DNA from: an uncultured Bacilli bacterium
GTDB taxonomy: Bacteria; Bacillota_I; Bacilli_A; RF39; UBA660
DNA length: 5,581 nt
NCBI GenBank assembly: GCA_947627525.1
Contig: CANQWJ010000091.1
Coordinates: 1 to 5,581 of the forward strand
Direction: 5' to 3'
Below, in pieces: positions 1 through 5,581 of this stretch. The position numbers and the translations under genes are program-made. How positions within the stretch are numbered: the stretch's first letter is position 1; each line of letters opens with the position of its first letter. The notes beneath the pieces were generated by a model. That model was not told the origin of the DNA, made no database searches, and saw nothing but the letters and a program-made list of their open reading frames with translations.

Positions 1-480
1 AGCACCATTATCAAGAGCCGTCATCATTACTGTATCTTCATCTAAAGTCTTATCGATGACAATGACACCCTTTCGTTCAAACATGTAAGAAACGGACCCA
101 TCTGTTCCTAAGTTTCCACCACGCTTAGTAAATGTTGAACGAACTAACATTGCGGTACGATTACGATTGTCCGTTAAACAATCGACCATAAAAGCAACCC
201 CATTAGGTCCATATCCCTCATATCTAACTGATTCATAATCTTCTCCACCAGTAGATTTAACAGCTTTATCGATGGCCTTTTGAATGTTATCCTTTGGCAT
301 ATTGTTACTCTTAGCTTTTTCAACAACTAAACGAAGTCCTGGATTATCATTAGGATCACCATTTGTTCCTTTGGCTGCCACATATAATTCTTTAGCTATT
401 TTTTGGAAAATTTTTCCTCTTTCAGCATCCAATAATCCTTTCTTACGATGTATTGTTGCCCATTTTGAATGTCCACTCAT
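1..480 (-). CDS. yebC: YebC/TACO1-family regulator, 3' end outside window
   Basis: This is the N-terminal 160 residues of a YebC/PmpR/TACO1-family protein; the family is usually about 240 residues long, so roughly a third is off the left edge. The signature start MSGHSKWATIHRKKG is visible, followed by RGKIFQKIAKELYVAAK, a conserved NNMPKDNI segment, YEGYGPNG, DNRNRT and GGNLGTDGSVSYMF. The GHSKW start matches the YebC type rather than the shorter-headed YeeI type. Members are cytoplasmic and were long annotated as transcriptional regulators (PmpR in Pseudomonas). Mitochondrial TACO1 and some bacterial relatives act in translation, including at proline-rich stalls. The ATG at 478-480 has an AGGAGG site at 486-491 and lies 1 base after the tadC stop, so it is probably co-transcribed and translationally coupled with the pilus genes. 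The family call is secure; the cellular role here is not. Confidence 0.96.
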   Translation of the reverse strand, partial: MSGHSKWATIHRKKGLLDAERGKIFQKIAKELYVAAKGTNGDPNDNPGLRLVVEKAKSNNMPKDNIQKAIDKAVKSTGGEDYESVRYEGYGPNGVAFMVDCLTDNRNRTAMLVRSTFTKRGGNLGTDGSVSYMFERKGVIVIDKTLDEDTVMMTALDNGA

Positions 481-481
481 A

Positions 482-1183
482 TTATCCTCCTATAAATTTA
501 ATTATTATTGGTGATAAAATTAATAACATTATAAGCGGTACATAAAATATAACCGAAATAATTGAGACCTTTAAAGGTATCTTACTAATTATTGCTTTTG
601 TCTTTTGAATTTCACGATCACGAATATAATCAATTTGTGCATACATTTCATCAATTATATCATTACCAAAATTATTGGCTTCTGTGATATTCAAAATAAT
701 ATTATTAATTGTATCAGATGGGATTCTTTTCTTTAAACCTTCTAATGCTTCATTAAAGCTTTTACCATATTCTACTTCATCTAAAACTTTTTTAAATTCA
801 TGTGATAGTTCATTATCAACATTATCACAAGCAATTCTTATAGCATTTTCTAAATTCTTTCCAGACTCTAAAGCTAATGTCATCATTTCAAAGAATTGTA
901 TTCCTTCAAGATCAAGTTTTTCACTTCTCTTATTAATATTATATTCAATTACCAAATAATATAATAAGTGATAATAAAGAAGTGTTACAACTGGTGCTAG
1001 AAAGTATCCCCACTCAAATACATATAATACCACTAAAAAGATAACTAGGGAAGAAATAAAACGCATATTTAAGAAGAATTTTGCATCAAATGCTACATTA
1101 TCACCTAATTGATCTAGTTTTCTTTGAACCGCATTTAGTTGTTTCTTAGAAAAAATACTACTACTTCTATTCTTCTTCATCAT
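482..1183 (-). CDS. tadC: Tad pilus inner-membrane platform protein TadC (T2SSF family)
   Basis: This 233-residue membrane protein is one of the paired platform proteins on which the CpaF ATPase acts in Tad pilus assembly. Hydrophobic segments lie at about residues 41-57, 60-80 and 204-229. Between them is a soluble helical region, about 98-200, with the T2SSF-type pattern (FFEMMTLALESGKNLENAI, then a YGKSFNEAL turn). This is short for TadC, which is usually nearer 290-330 residues, mainly because the N-terminal part is reduced to one charged segment before the first helix pair. Two tandem ATGs begin the gene at 1183 and 1180. The first is preferred because GGAGG at 1191-1195 is 7 bases upstream and the ATG overlaps the tadB TGA by 4 bases. 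Its position directly after tadB supports the assignment. Confidence 0.88.
   Translation of the reverse strand: MMKKNRSSSIFSKKQLNAVQRKLDQLGDNVAFDAKFFLNMRFISSLVIFLVVLYVFEWGYFLAPVVTLLYYHLLYYLVIEYNINKRSEKLDLEGIQFFEMMTLALESGKNLENAIRIACDNVDNELSHEFKKVLDEVEYGKSFNEALEGLKKRIPSDTINNIILNITEANNFGNDIIDEMYAQIDYIRDREIQKTKAIISKIPLKVSIISVIFYVPLIMLLILSPIIIKFIGG
486..491 (-). promoter_or_regulatory. Ribosome binding site of yebC, inside the end of tadC
   Basis: A perfect AGGAGG lies 5 bases before the yebC ATG. The same bases encode the final Gly-Gly of TadC, and the tadC TAA stop (482-484) sits between this site and the ATG. A ribosome ending tadC therefore stops on top of the yebC start, which favours coupled translation. 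Confidence 0.85.
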
Positions 1184-2190
1184 AACTTCACCTCCACATT
1201 GACAATCTTTCTAATGATAATAATGTAGAGTACATAAATGACAATACTTGCTATTAAACACAAAATACCGATTGGTGTATTAAATAATGGAACAAAATAA
1301 CTTGGGTTTAAAAGAAGAAGCATTAAAACGAGAAAAATAGGAATACATATCAATATTTTATACATGGCTCTACTTGATGCCGAAACACTTTCTAATTCTT
1401 CTTTTAATTTTTTACGAGCTTGCATATCACGTTCAACGGCCTTAAAGACTTGAATGATATTACCACCTGTCTTATTGACGATTGCTAAAGAAGTTGCCAT
1501 ATATCTTGCTTCAACACAATCAACTCTTTCCGCAAAGCGATTAAAAACGACTTCCATATTTAACCCAAAAGTAATATCCATGTACATCTTTTTAAATTCA
1601 TCACTAATAGGTCCATCAAGTTCTGTATAAATTAAATTAATAGCTTGCATGATACTATATCCTGATTTAAAAGCACTATTCATAATCATAATAGCTTTAC
1701 TCAAATCTTTTTCTATTTTATTTTTACGAAGTTTTTCTTTTATCAATAAATATATATCTAAGGAAAAGAAACCTATCAAAAATACAAGTAAAATTAATAA
1801 CAAATCTATCTTTCTAATTTTAAATAAACTTGATAAGAGTAAAAGAATAACTAATCCTAAACCAATAAATAGTTTATCAGTAATATAATTCATGTTATCA
1901 ATAGAACTTGCTTTATAATTGTACTTTTCATATTTATTACTATAACTATTAAATATTTTGATCTTTAGCAAAACTTTCGAAACTTTTTCTTGAAGATGAT
2001 GATAACTAGCGAGTAAAGTATCAAATAATGGTTCGTTATCATCTTCCAAAATAGCAATCGTAAAAGGAGCAAATCTTTTTTCGAGGCGTCTTTCTTTATT
2101 CATAACTAATAATTGATAAAGAAGATATAATAAACCTAAAATTGCTAATATTCCAACTAAAATAATGAGAATATTTACAATAATATTCAT
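1180..2190 (-). CDS. tadB: Tad pilus inner-membrane platform protein TadB (T2SSF family)
   Basis: This 336-residue polytopic protein is the first of the paired TadB/TadC platform components, located in the cytoplasmic membrane. Likely membrane helices are at about residues 5-27, 107-123, 129-149, 277-294 and 305-325. The T2SSF cytoplasmic domain spans about 160-275 and contains the typical core: LSKAIMIMNSAFKSGYSIMQAI, then FGLNMEVVFNRFAER, then ATSLAIVNKTGGNI, and the basic helix QARKKLKEELESVSASSR before the return to the membrane. Length and layout are normal for TadB. The start has an AAAGGAG site at 2198-2204 that overlaps the cpaF stop codon. The gene ends in two consecutive in-frame TGA codons, and its stop overlaps the tadC start, so tadB and tadC are probably made in coupled amounts. 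Confidence 0.93.
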   Translation of the reverse strand: MNIIVNILIILVGILAILGLLYLLYQLLVMNKERRLEKRFAPFTIAILEDDNEPLFDTLLASYHHLQEKVSKVLLKIKIFNSYSNKYEKYNYKASSIDNMNYITDKLFIGLGLVILLLLSSLFKIRKIDLLLILLVFLIGFFSLDIYLLIKEKLRKNKIEKDLSKAIMIMNSAFKSGYSIMQAINLIYTELDGPISDEFKKMYMDITFGLNMEVVFNRFAERVDCVEARYMATSLAIVNKTGGNIIQVFKAVERDMQARKKLKEELESVSASSRAMYKILICIPIFLVLMLLLLNPSYFVPLFNTPIGILCLIASIVIYVLYIIIIRKIVNVEVKL

Positions 2191-2202
2191 GTTATCACTC
2201 CT

Positions 2203-3579
2203 TTACTTTTTACTTGTTTTTTTCGTTTTCTTTTCTCTTTCTTTTGGCTTTTTTACAAATAAATCATCAATACTATCAACACCACGATTTTTAATTGTTT
2301 CATAAATTTTAGGAACGTCATCATAGAAAACAAATTCACCATTTACTTCTCTATTTTCCGTTAAACCTTTTTTTAGGAAAGCAAATATTTCTTTTAATTC
2401 AATATTTTCGCCATCAAAACCAACAATTTCAGAAATAGAAGTTACTTTTCTTCGTCCATCACTTAGTCTTTCAACAGATACAACAATGTCGATAGCGCTT
2501 TCAATGTAACCACGGATGGCTTTAATTGGTAATTCAATCTCACCCATTAAAATCATTGTTTCCAAACGATTTAAGGCATCACGGCATCCATTGGCATGTA
2601 GTGTTGTCAAACTTCCATCATGACCCGTATTCATCGCTTGAAGCATATCAAAAGCTTCTTTACCACGAACTTCACCAACGATAATACGATCTGGTCGCAT
2701 ACGCAAAGAGTTACGAACTAAGTCACGAATCGTTACTTCGCCACCACGATCATAATTGACATTTTTGGTTTCAAGGGAAATGACATGATCTTGTTTTAGG
2801 CGAAGTTCAACTGCATCCTCTATCGTTATAATTCTCTCATTATTACTAATAAAATTAGATAAAACATTTAAAAGTGTCGTCTTTCCACTACCCGTTCCTC
2901 CACAAACTAAAATGTTTAGTCGCGCATTGACACAAGCTTCAAGAAATCTTGCCATATAAGGTGTCAAAGTTCCATTACCAATTAAAGAATCAATATTATC
3001 CATATCATCTTTAAATTTACGAATTGTAACAACTGGTCCTCTAACAGACAATGGTGGAATAATCGCATTAATTCTTGAACCATCTGGAAGACGTGAATCA
3101 ACCATTGGATTAGCCGAATCAATCGTACGCCCAAGCGGTTGAATAATTCTTTGATCAGTTCGAATAATATGTTCATCATTAATGAAAGATACACTCTTAT
3201 CAAGAGATAAAACACCATCGACCTCAATATATATTTCATTAGGACTATTAATCATTATTTCCGTAACATTTTTATCTTCCAACAATTCGGTAATTGGTCC
3301 ATATCCCGTCATTTCATTTTCAATTAAATTAAATAAATGATTTCGTTCTTCACTACTCAAATCATAACCACTAGTAACACGATTTAACTCTTCATTAATA
3401 GCTTGTGATAATTTAGAAGTATCCGTAATATTACTATCAATTAAATCTTGAATTATCTTATTACGAAACTCATCTAATAAATTCTTATCTTCAAAAACAT
3501 CATAATCAGCTTTTTCAACATCTATTTTAGGAGATAAAGTATCAACATCAAATTCTTCTAACCAACTAGTCTTTTTCAT
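2203..3579 (-). CDS. cpaF: Tad pilus assembly ATPase CpaF/TadA
   Basis: This 458-residue type II/IV secretion ATPase powers pilin extrusion from the cytoplasmic face of the membrane. An N-terminal domain (about 1-200) carries the CpaF hallmark stretch GRTIDSANPMVDSRLPDGSR and IIPPLSVRGPVVTIRKF. The motor domain shows Walker A GGTGSGKTT at 227-235, the Asp box TIEDAVELRL with E254 and D255, a Walker B-type segment RIIVGEVRGKEAFD around E303, and the His box TGHDGSLTTLHANG at 318-331. All catalytic motifs are intact. A lysine-rich tail occupies about 443-458. ATG 3579 is chosen over the upstream TTG at 3603 because AGGAGG at 3588-3593 lies 8 bases before the ATG, whereas the TTG would sit upstream of that site. 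The gene overlaps the end of the CpaE-like gene by 14 bases. Confidence 0.97.
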   Translation of the reverse strand: MKKTSWLEEFDVDTLSPKIDVEKADYDVFEDKNLLDEFRNKIIQDLIDSNITDTSKLSQAINEELNRVTSGYDLSSEERNHLFNLIENEMTGYGPITELLEDKNVTEIMINSPNEIYIEVDGVLSLDKSVSFINDEHIIRTDQRIIQPLGRTIDSANPMVDSRLPDGSRINAIIPPLSVRGPVVTIRKFKDDMDNIDSLIGNGTLTPYMARFLEACVNARLNILVCGGTGSGKTTLLNVLSNFISNNERIITIEDAVELRLKQDHVISLETKNVNYDRGGEVTIRDLVRNSLRMRPDRIIVGEVRGKEAFDMLQAMNTGHDGSLTTLHANGCRDALNRLETMILMGEIELPIKAIRGYIESAIDIVVSVERLSDGRRKVTSISEIVGFDGENIELKEIFAFLKKGLTENREVNGEFVFYDDVPKIYETIKNRGVDSIDDLFVKKPKEREKKTKKTSKK

Positions 3580-4360
3580 CAACTTTTCCTCCTTTATCTT
3601 CAATTAATCCAAGCATATGCATTGAAAAACTCTCAAAATTCTTCTTTGCTTCACCCTTTAAATAATCATTAAAATTTCCTAATTTACCATCAATTACAAT
3701 TTGATCAAAATCTTTTATATAAAGAGAACTAGGAATCGTATAATCAATATTCTTCTTAATAATATTTTTAATATCATAATTTGTATAATGTCCTTTTCTT
3801 GTATCAATGGCATTATTTAATAAAAGAACTAAATTATCAACACCCATATTTTTACAAATCGCCACAAAGTTCTTCGTACTTTGAATATCAAAACTATCAT
3901 TAGTCATTACATTAATTATCTTATCACTATTTTCAAAAGCCATCATATTATGAACGCTCAATATATGATTAGTATCAATTAAAATGACATCATAGGCAAA
4001 AGTCAAAGAATTCAAAATACTATTTAAATACTTATTATCAACTTTATTAGCTTGTCTTGGATCTTTAGGAGCAGCAATCAAGAAAAGATTATCTTTCAAA
4101 TGAAGAACATAATCTTTATTAATTCCTTCTTTTAAACGATTATTAGCCATATCGTCACATAGATTATAAATAGTATTTTTTACTTTAGCATTATAAGCAA
4201 AAGCCAAATTACCATTGTATAAATCTAAATCCAATACTAAAACTTTTTTACCACATCTAGAAAAGATATCCGCAAGCATCATAACAGTAACCGTCTTACC
4301 TACGCCACCCTTCATTGAAGTAATTGTTAAAATTTTCCCTTTTCCTTTTTTAATTTCCAT
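3566..4360 (-). CDS. cpaE: CpaE/TadZ-like MinD-family ATPase of the Tad system
   Basis: This 264-residue cytoplasmic P-loop ATPase belongs to the MinD/ParA superfamily. A deviant Walker A (MKGGVGKT, K17 and K22) is complete, followed by a switch I-type LVLDLDLYNGNLA at about 41-53 and the Walker B/switch II strand YDVILIDT ending at D129. In place of the usual proline-glycine turn after this Asp there is NHILS, which is unusual. The chain starts almost directly with the ATPase fold, so the N-terminal receiver-like domain of many CpaE/TadZ proteins is missing. In Tad systems such proteins help place the pilus machine, often at a pole; the immediate link to cpaF makes this the likely role. The start ATG has AGGTG at 4366-4370, 5 bases upstream, overlapping the stop of the preceding gene. 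A general MinD-like protein is the alternative, but the context argues against it. Confidence 0.88.
   Translation of the reverse strand: MEIKKGKGKILTITSMKGGVGKTVTVMMLADIFSRCGKKVLVLDLDLYNGNLAFAYNAKVKNTIYNLCDDMANNRLKEGINKDYVLHLKDNLFLIAAPKDPRQANKVDNKYLNSILNSLTFAYDVILIDTNHILSVHNMMAFENSDKIINVMTNDSFDIQSTKNFVAICKNMGVDNLVLLLNNAIDTRKGHYTNYDIKNIIKKNIDYTIPSSLYIKDFDQIVIDGKLGNFNDYLKGEAKKNFESFSMHMLGLIEDKGGKVDEKD
3588..3593 (-). promoter_or_regulatory. Ribosome binding site that fixes the cpaF start
   Basis: AGGAGG (AAAGGAGG when extended to 3595) lies 8 bases upstream of ATG 3579, inside the last codons of the CpaE-like gene, where it encodes part of a Lys-Gly-Gly. It falls inside the reading frame if the upstream TTG 3603 is used as start, so it excludes that longer form. 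Confidence 0.88.
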
Positions 4361-4368
4361 ATTTTCAC

Positions 4369-5154
4369 CTATTTCCTAATCATATATATTTTTAAATAAT
4401 TAATTTTCCCAATAAAATTTTGACCTATTGTCAATTGCTTTGAAAGATCATCTATTTGTGAATTAATGTTTATCGTTTTATTGTTAAATGTCAATGAAGA
4501 ATTATCTATTTTTAAAAGATACTGGTTATTATCAACCAAATCACTGATATAAGTATTGTTAAAATAAAGTTTATTTTCTTTAATAGTAACATTTAAATTA
4601 TTAAAATTAATTAAGGTACAATCACTAGTATTATATATAAAAGAAAGTTCTATCTCATATTTAGGATTTAATTTAAAGTTATTAACTACTAATAAAGAAT
4701 TATTAAAGACTAAAGAATTATCATAAGTAACATTATTAAAAGCAAGAGAATAATTACCAAGATTATCCATTCTATTTACTTTATCGATATCTAAATCTAA
4801 AACTTTTAATTCACCTATATCAATACTCTTTTTAGAAGTTACTTTGTATTCATCAAGACCAATAACTTTACCAAATAAACTATCAACCATCATATGATTT
4901 TCAATAGTTGTTTCTTTATCAATTGAAATTTGATCATTAACAATTCTTTCATCATTCTTTGAAATGGCTTTTTTAATATCTTCTTCTCTAACAAAATTAC
5001 TATTTTTAAAGCTCAAAAGAACATCATCATTAATCATATCTAAACGATTCTTTTGATATAACATATAAGAAGAATCAACAATGACTGCCCCACCAATAAT
5101 CATAATTGGTAAAAGAAGTAAAAAGAGAACTAATACTTGACCACGATTATTCAT
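4369..5154 (-). CDS. TadE/TadG-like pseudopilin with putative LamG-like C-terminal domain
   Basis: This 261-residue protein begins with a TadE/TadG-type anchor: the short polar head MNNRG, then GQVLVLFLLLLPIMIIGGAV with the conserved proline, ending near D27. It lacks the Glu at position +5 after the glycine that marks processed pilins, so cleavage by a prepilin peptidase is uncertain. Residues 30-125 are charged and probably extracellular. Residues about 126-261 are Asn-rich and made of alternating beta-strand-like stretches. They end in LTIGQNFIGKINYLKIY, which resembles the closing strands of LamG/concanavalin-A-like domains (a glycine turn, then G-x-I-x-x-x-x-I-Y). There is one cysteine, C179. 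The gene overlaps the tadE stop by 8 bases, with GAAAGAG at 5164-5170 as a weak binding site, so coupling is likely. The anchor class is well supported; the LamG-like fold is inference from pattern alone. Confidence 0.8.
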   Translation of the reverse strand: MNNRGQVLVLFLLLLPIMIIGGAVIVDSSYMLYQKNRLDMINDDVLLSFKNSNFVREEDIKKAISKNDERIVNDQISIDKETTIENHMMVDSLFGKVIGLDEYKVTSKKSIDIGELKVLDLDIDKVNRMDNLGNYSLAFNNVTYDNSLVFNNSLLVVNNFKLNPKYEIELSFIYNTSDCTLINFNNLNVTIKENKLYFNNTYISDLVDNNQYLLKIDNSSLTFNNKTININSQIDDLSKQLTIGQNFIGKINYLKIYMIRK

Positions 5155-5497
5155 AATTTACAACTCTTTCACTTTTAACGATATAAGGATTATCTAAAAT
5201 ATTATTCAATCCTGGTGTTACCAAATCTATATCTTTTGATAAAGAAATAGTTAATAAATTATCTGAAATAGAAATATCAAGATTAATATTATTCTCTAAA
5301 GAATTGATATATTTTTTTGTTTCTTCATAATCATTAGTCTCTTTATATTTATCAATAACAACTGTTGTTAGATTTTCTAAACGATTATTTTCTAATACAA
5401 TTCGTCCTAAATCAATAAAAGAAAAAATAAGCAAGATAATGACTGGTAGAATAATAACGAATTCTATTAATGCTTGTCCACTTTGCTTATTTTTCAT
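5147..5497 (-). CDS. tadE: TadE-like pseudopilin
   Basis: This 116-residue protein has a single N-terminal helix and a small exported domain, as in minor pilins of Tad systems. The head MKNKQSG is followed by QALIEFVIILPVIILLIFSF, giving a predicted cleavage after G7 with the conserved Glu at +5 (E12) and the TadE proline P18. The C-terminal end VTPGLNNILDNPYIVKSERV is typical of TadE proteins. Flp major pilins are usually only 50-80 residues and lack such a domain, so this is a minor pilin rather than the fibre subunit. ATG 5497 is preferred over ATG 5524 because AGGAAGG at 5507-5513 lies 9 bases upstream of it, and because the predicted transcription start (about 5522) would leave ATG 5524 outside the mRNA. 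It is the first gene of the operon. Confidence 0.88.
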   Translation of the reverse strand: MKNKQSGQALIEFVIILPVIILLIFSFIDLGRIVLENNRLENLTTVVIDKYKETNDYEETKKYINSLENNINLDISISDNLLTISLSKDIDLVTPGLNNILDNPYIVKSERVVNYE

Positions 5498-5506
5498 CGA
5501 ATCAAC

Positions 5507-5513
5507 CCTTCCT
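5507..5513 (-). promoter_or_regulatory. Ribosome binding site that fixes the tadE start
   Basis: AGGAAGG sits 9 bases before ATG 5497. No comparable site precedes the in-frame ATG at 5524, whose upstream bases are the -10 promoter element. Confidence 0.8.
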
Positions 5514-5528
5514 ATTATTATCATAACT

Positions 5529-5537
5529 ATTATATCA
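5529..5537 (-). promoter_or_regulatory. Extended -10 promoter of the tad operon
   Basis: On the minus strand the sequence TGATATAAT contains a perfect TATAAT (5529-5534) preceded by the TGn extension, a strong sigma-A type -10. The -35 position with a 17-base spacer (5552-5557) reads TTTTCC, a poor match to TTGACA, which extended -10 promoters tolerate. Transcription should start near 5522, giving a leader of about 25 bases before tadE. The short leader leaves no room for a riboswitch. The remaining bases to the window edge (5538-5581) are AT-rich, with a T-rich minus strand, and hold no gene. Confidence 0.68.
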
Positions 5538-5581
5538 TTTAACTAATAAAAGGAAAAGACCAAAGAAAAAAATCCTAAAAT

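Noticed and set aside
284..514. Plus-strand open frame of 76 codons with a hydrophobic start
   Set aside because: It lies antisense to the strongly conserved yebC N-terminus and the end of tadC, has no convincing binding site, and resembles no known protein. It is a shadow of the real genes.
528..533. Perfect TATAAT on the minus strand, 47 bases before the yebC start, as a possible internal promoter
   Set aside because: The bases at the expected -35 position (551-556, TCGGTT) match poorly and there is no TGn extension. The hexamer falls in codons for a hydrophobic TadC helix, where such AT-rich hexamers arise by chance. A weak internal promoter is not excluded.
675..959. Plus-strand open frame of 94 codons
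   Set aside because: It is entirely antisense to the T2SSF region of tadC. Its Ser/Leu/Phe-rich product is what antisense reading of Lys/Glu/Asn codons gives.
1176..1182. Tandem TGA TGA at the end of tadB as a sign of TGA read as Trp
   Set aside because: Reading through gives a short out-of-frame extension into tadC that ends soon at TAA, and Trp is encoded by TGG in yebC, tadC and cpaF. Normal termination explains it.
1649..1888. Plus-strand open frame of 79 codons
   Set aside because: It is antisense to the central part of tadB, with no ribosome binding site and low-complexity Ile/Leu/Lys content.
2982..3239. Minus-strand open frame of 85 codons inside cpaF
   Set aside because: It is an out-of-frame reading of the most conserved N-terminal part of cpaF, whose own frame is certain.
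5558..5581. Possible end of an upstream terminator: T-rich minus strand with AGGATTTTTTT at the window edge
   Set aside because: The T tract is suggestive, but no matching stem is visible because the sequence ends at 5581, so it cannot be supported.
1..5581. CRISPR arrays, tRNA or rRNA genes, insertion sequences and attachment sites
   Set aside because: None seen. The window is filled by seven adjoining genes and a leader of under 100 bases, with no spaced direct repeats, transposase motifs or RNA gene signatures.

Overview
The window is AT-rich (roughly 30% GC by eye) and almost completely coding. All genes lie on the minus strand, so transcription runs from high to low coordinates. The composition, strong AGGAGG-type ribosome binding sites, very tight gene packing and absence of any secretin or outer-membrane gene point to a low-GC Gram-positive-type bacterium (Bacillota; perhaps a host-associated Bacilli, Erysipelotrichales-like or RF39-like lineage, which is inference). 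Trp is written TGG, no gene needs TGA read as Trp, and tadB ends in two consecutive in-frame TGA codons. The standard bacterial code therefore applies and a Mycoplasma-type code does not.

Reading in the direction of transcription: a short non-coding stretch with an extended -10 promoter (about 5498-5581); a TadE-like pseudopilin (5147-5497); a second TadE/TadG-type membrane-anchored protein whose C-terminal half looks like a LamG/concanavalin-A-like beta-sandwich (4369-5154); a CpaE/TadZ-type MinD-family ATPase (3566-4360); the CpaF/TadA secretion ATPase (2203-3579); the two inner-membrane platform proteins TadB (1180-2190) and TadC (482-1183); and yebC (complement of 1-480), which runs off the left edge without its 3' end. 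Neighbouring genes overlap by 4 to 14 bases or are separated by 1 to 12 bases. No terminator is visible between them, so this reads as one operon.

The genes form the motor half of a Tad (tight adherence, Flp-type) pilus. CpaF hydrolyses ATP at the inner face of the membrane, TadB and TadC form the membrane platform it acts on, and the CpaE-like ATPase probably positions the machine. The two single-helix proteins at the head of the operon are the candidate exported subunits. The window has no short Flp major pilin, no prepilin peptidase (TadV/CpaA), and no CpaB/RcpC or secretin. A promoter just upstream suggests the transcript begins at the TadE-like gene, so those parts must be encoded elsewhere or be absent.

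The most interesting points are the possible lectin-like domain carried by a minor pilin-like protein, the tight coupling of yebC to the pilus operon, the non-standard switch II of the CpaE-like ATPase, and the two start-site corrections (tadE at 5497, cpaF at 3579).
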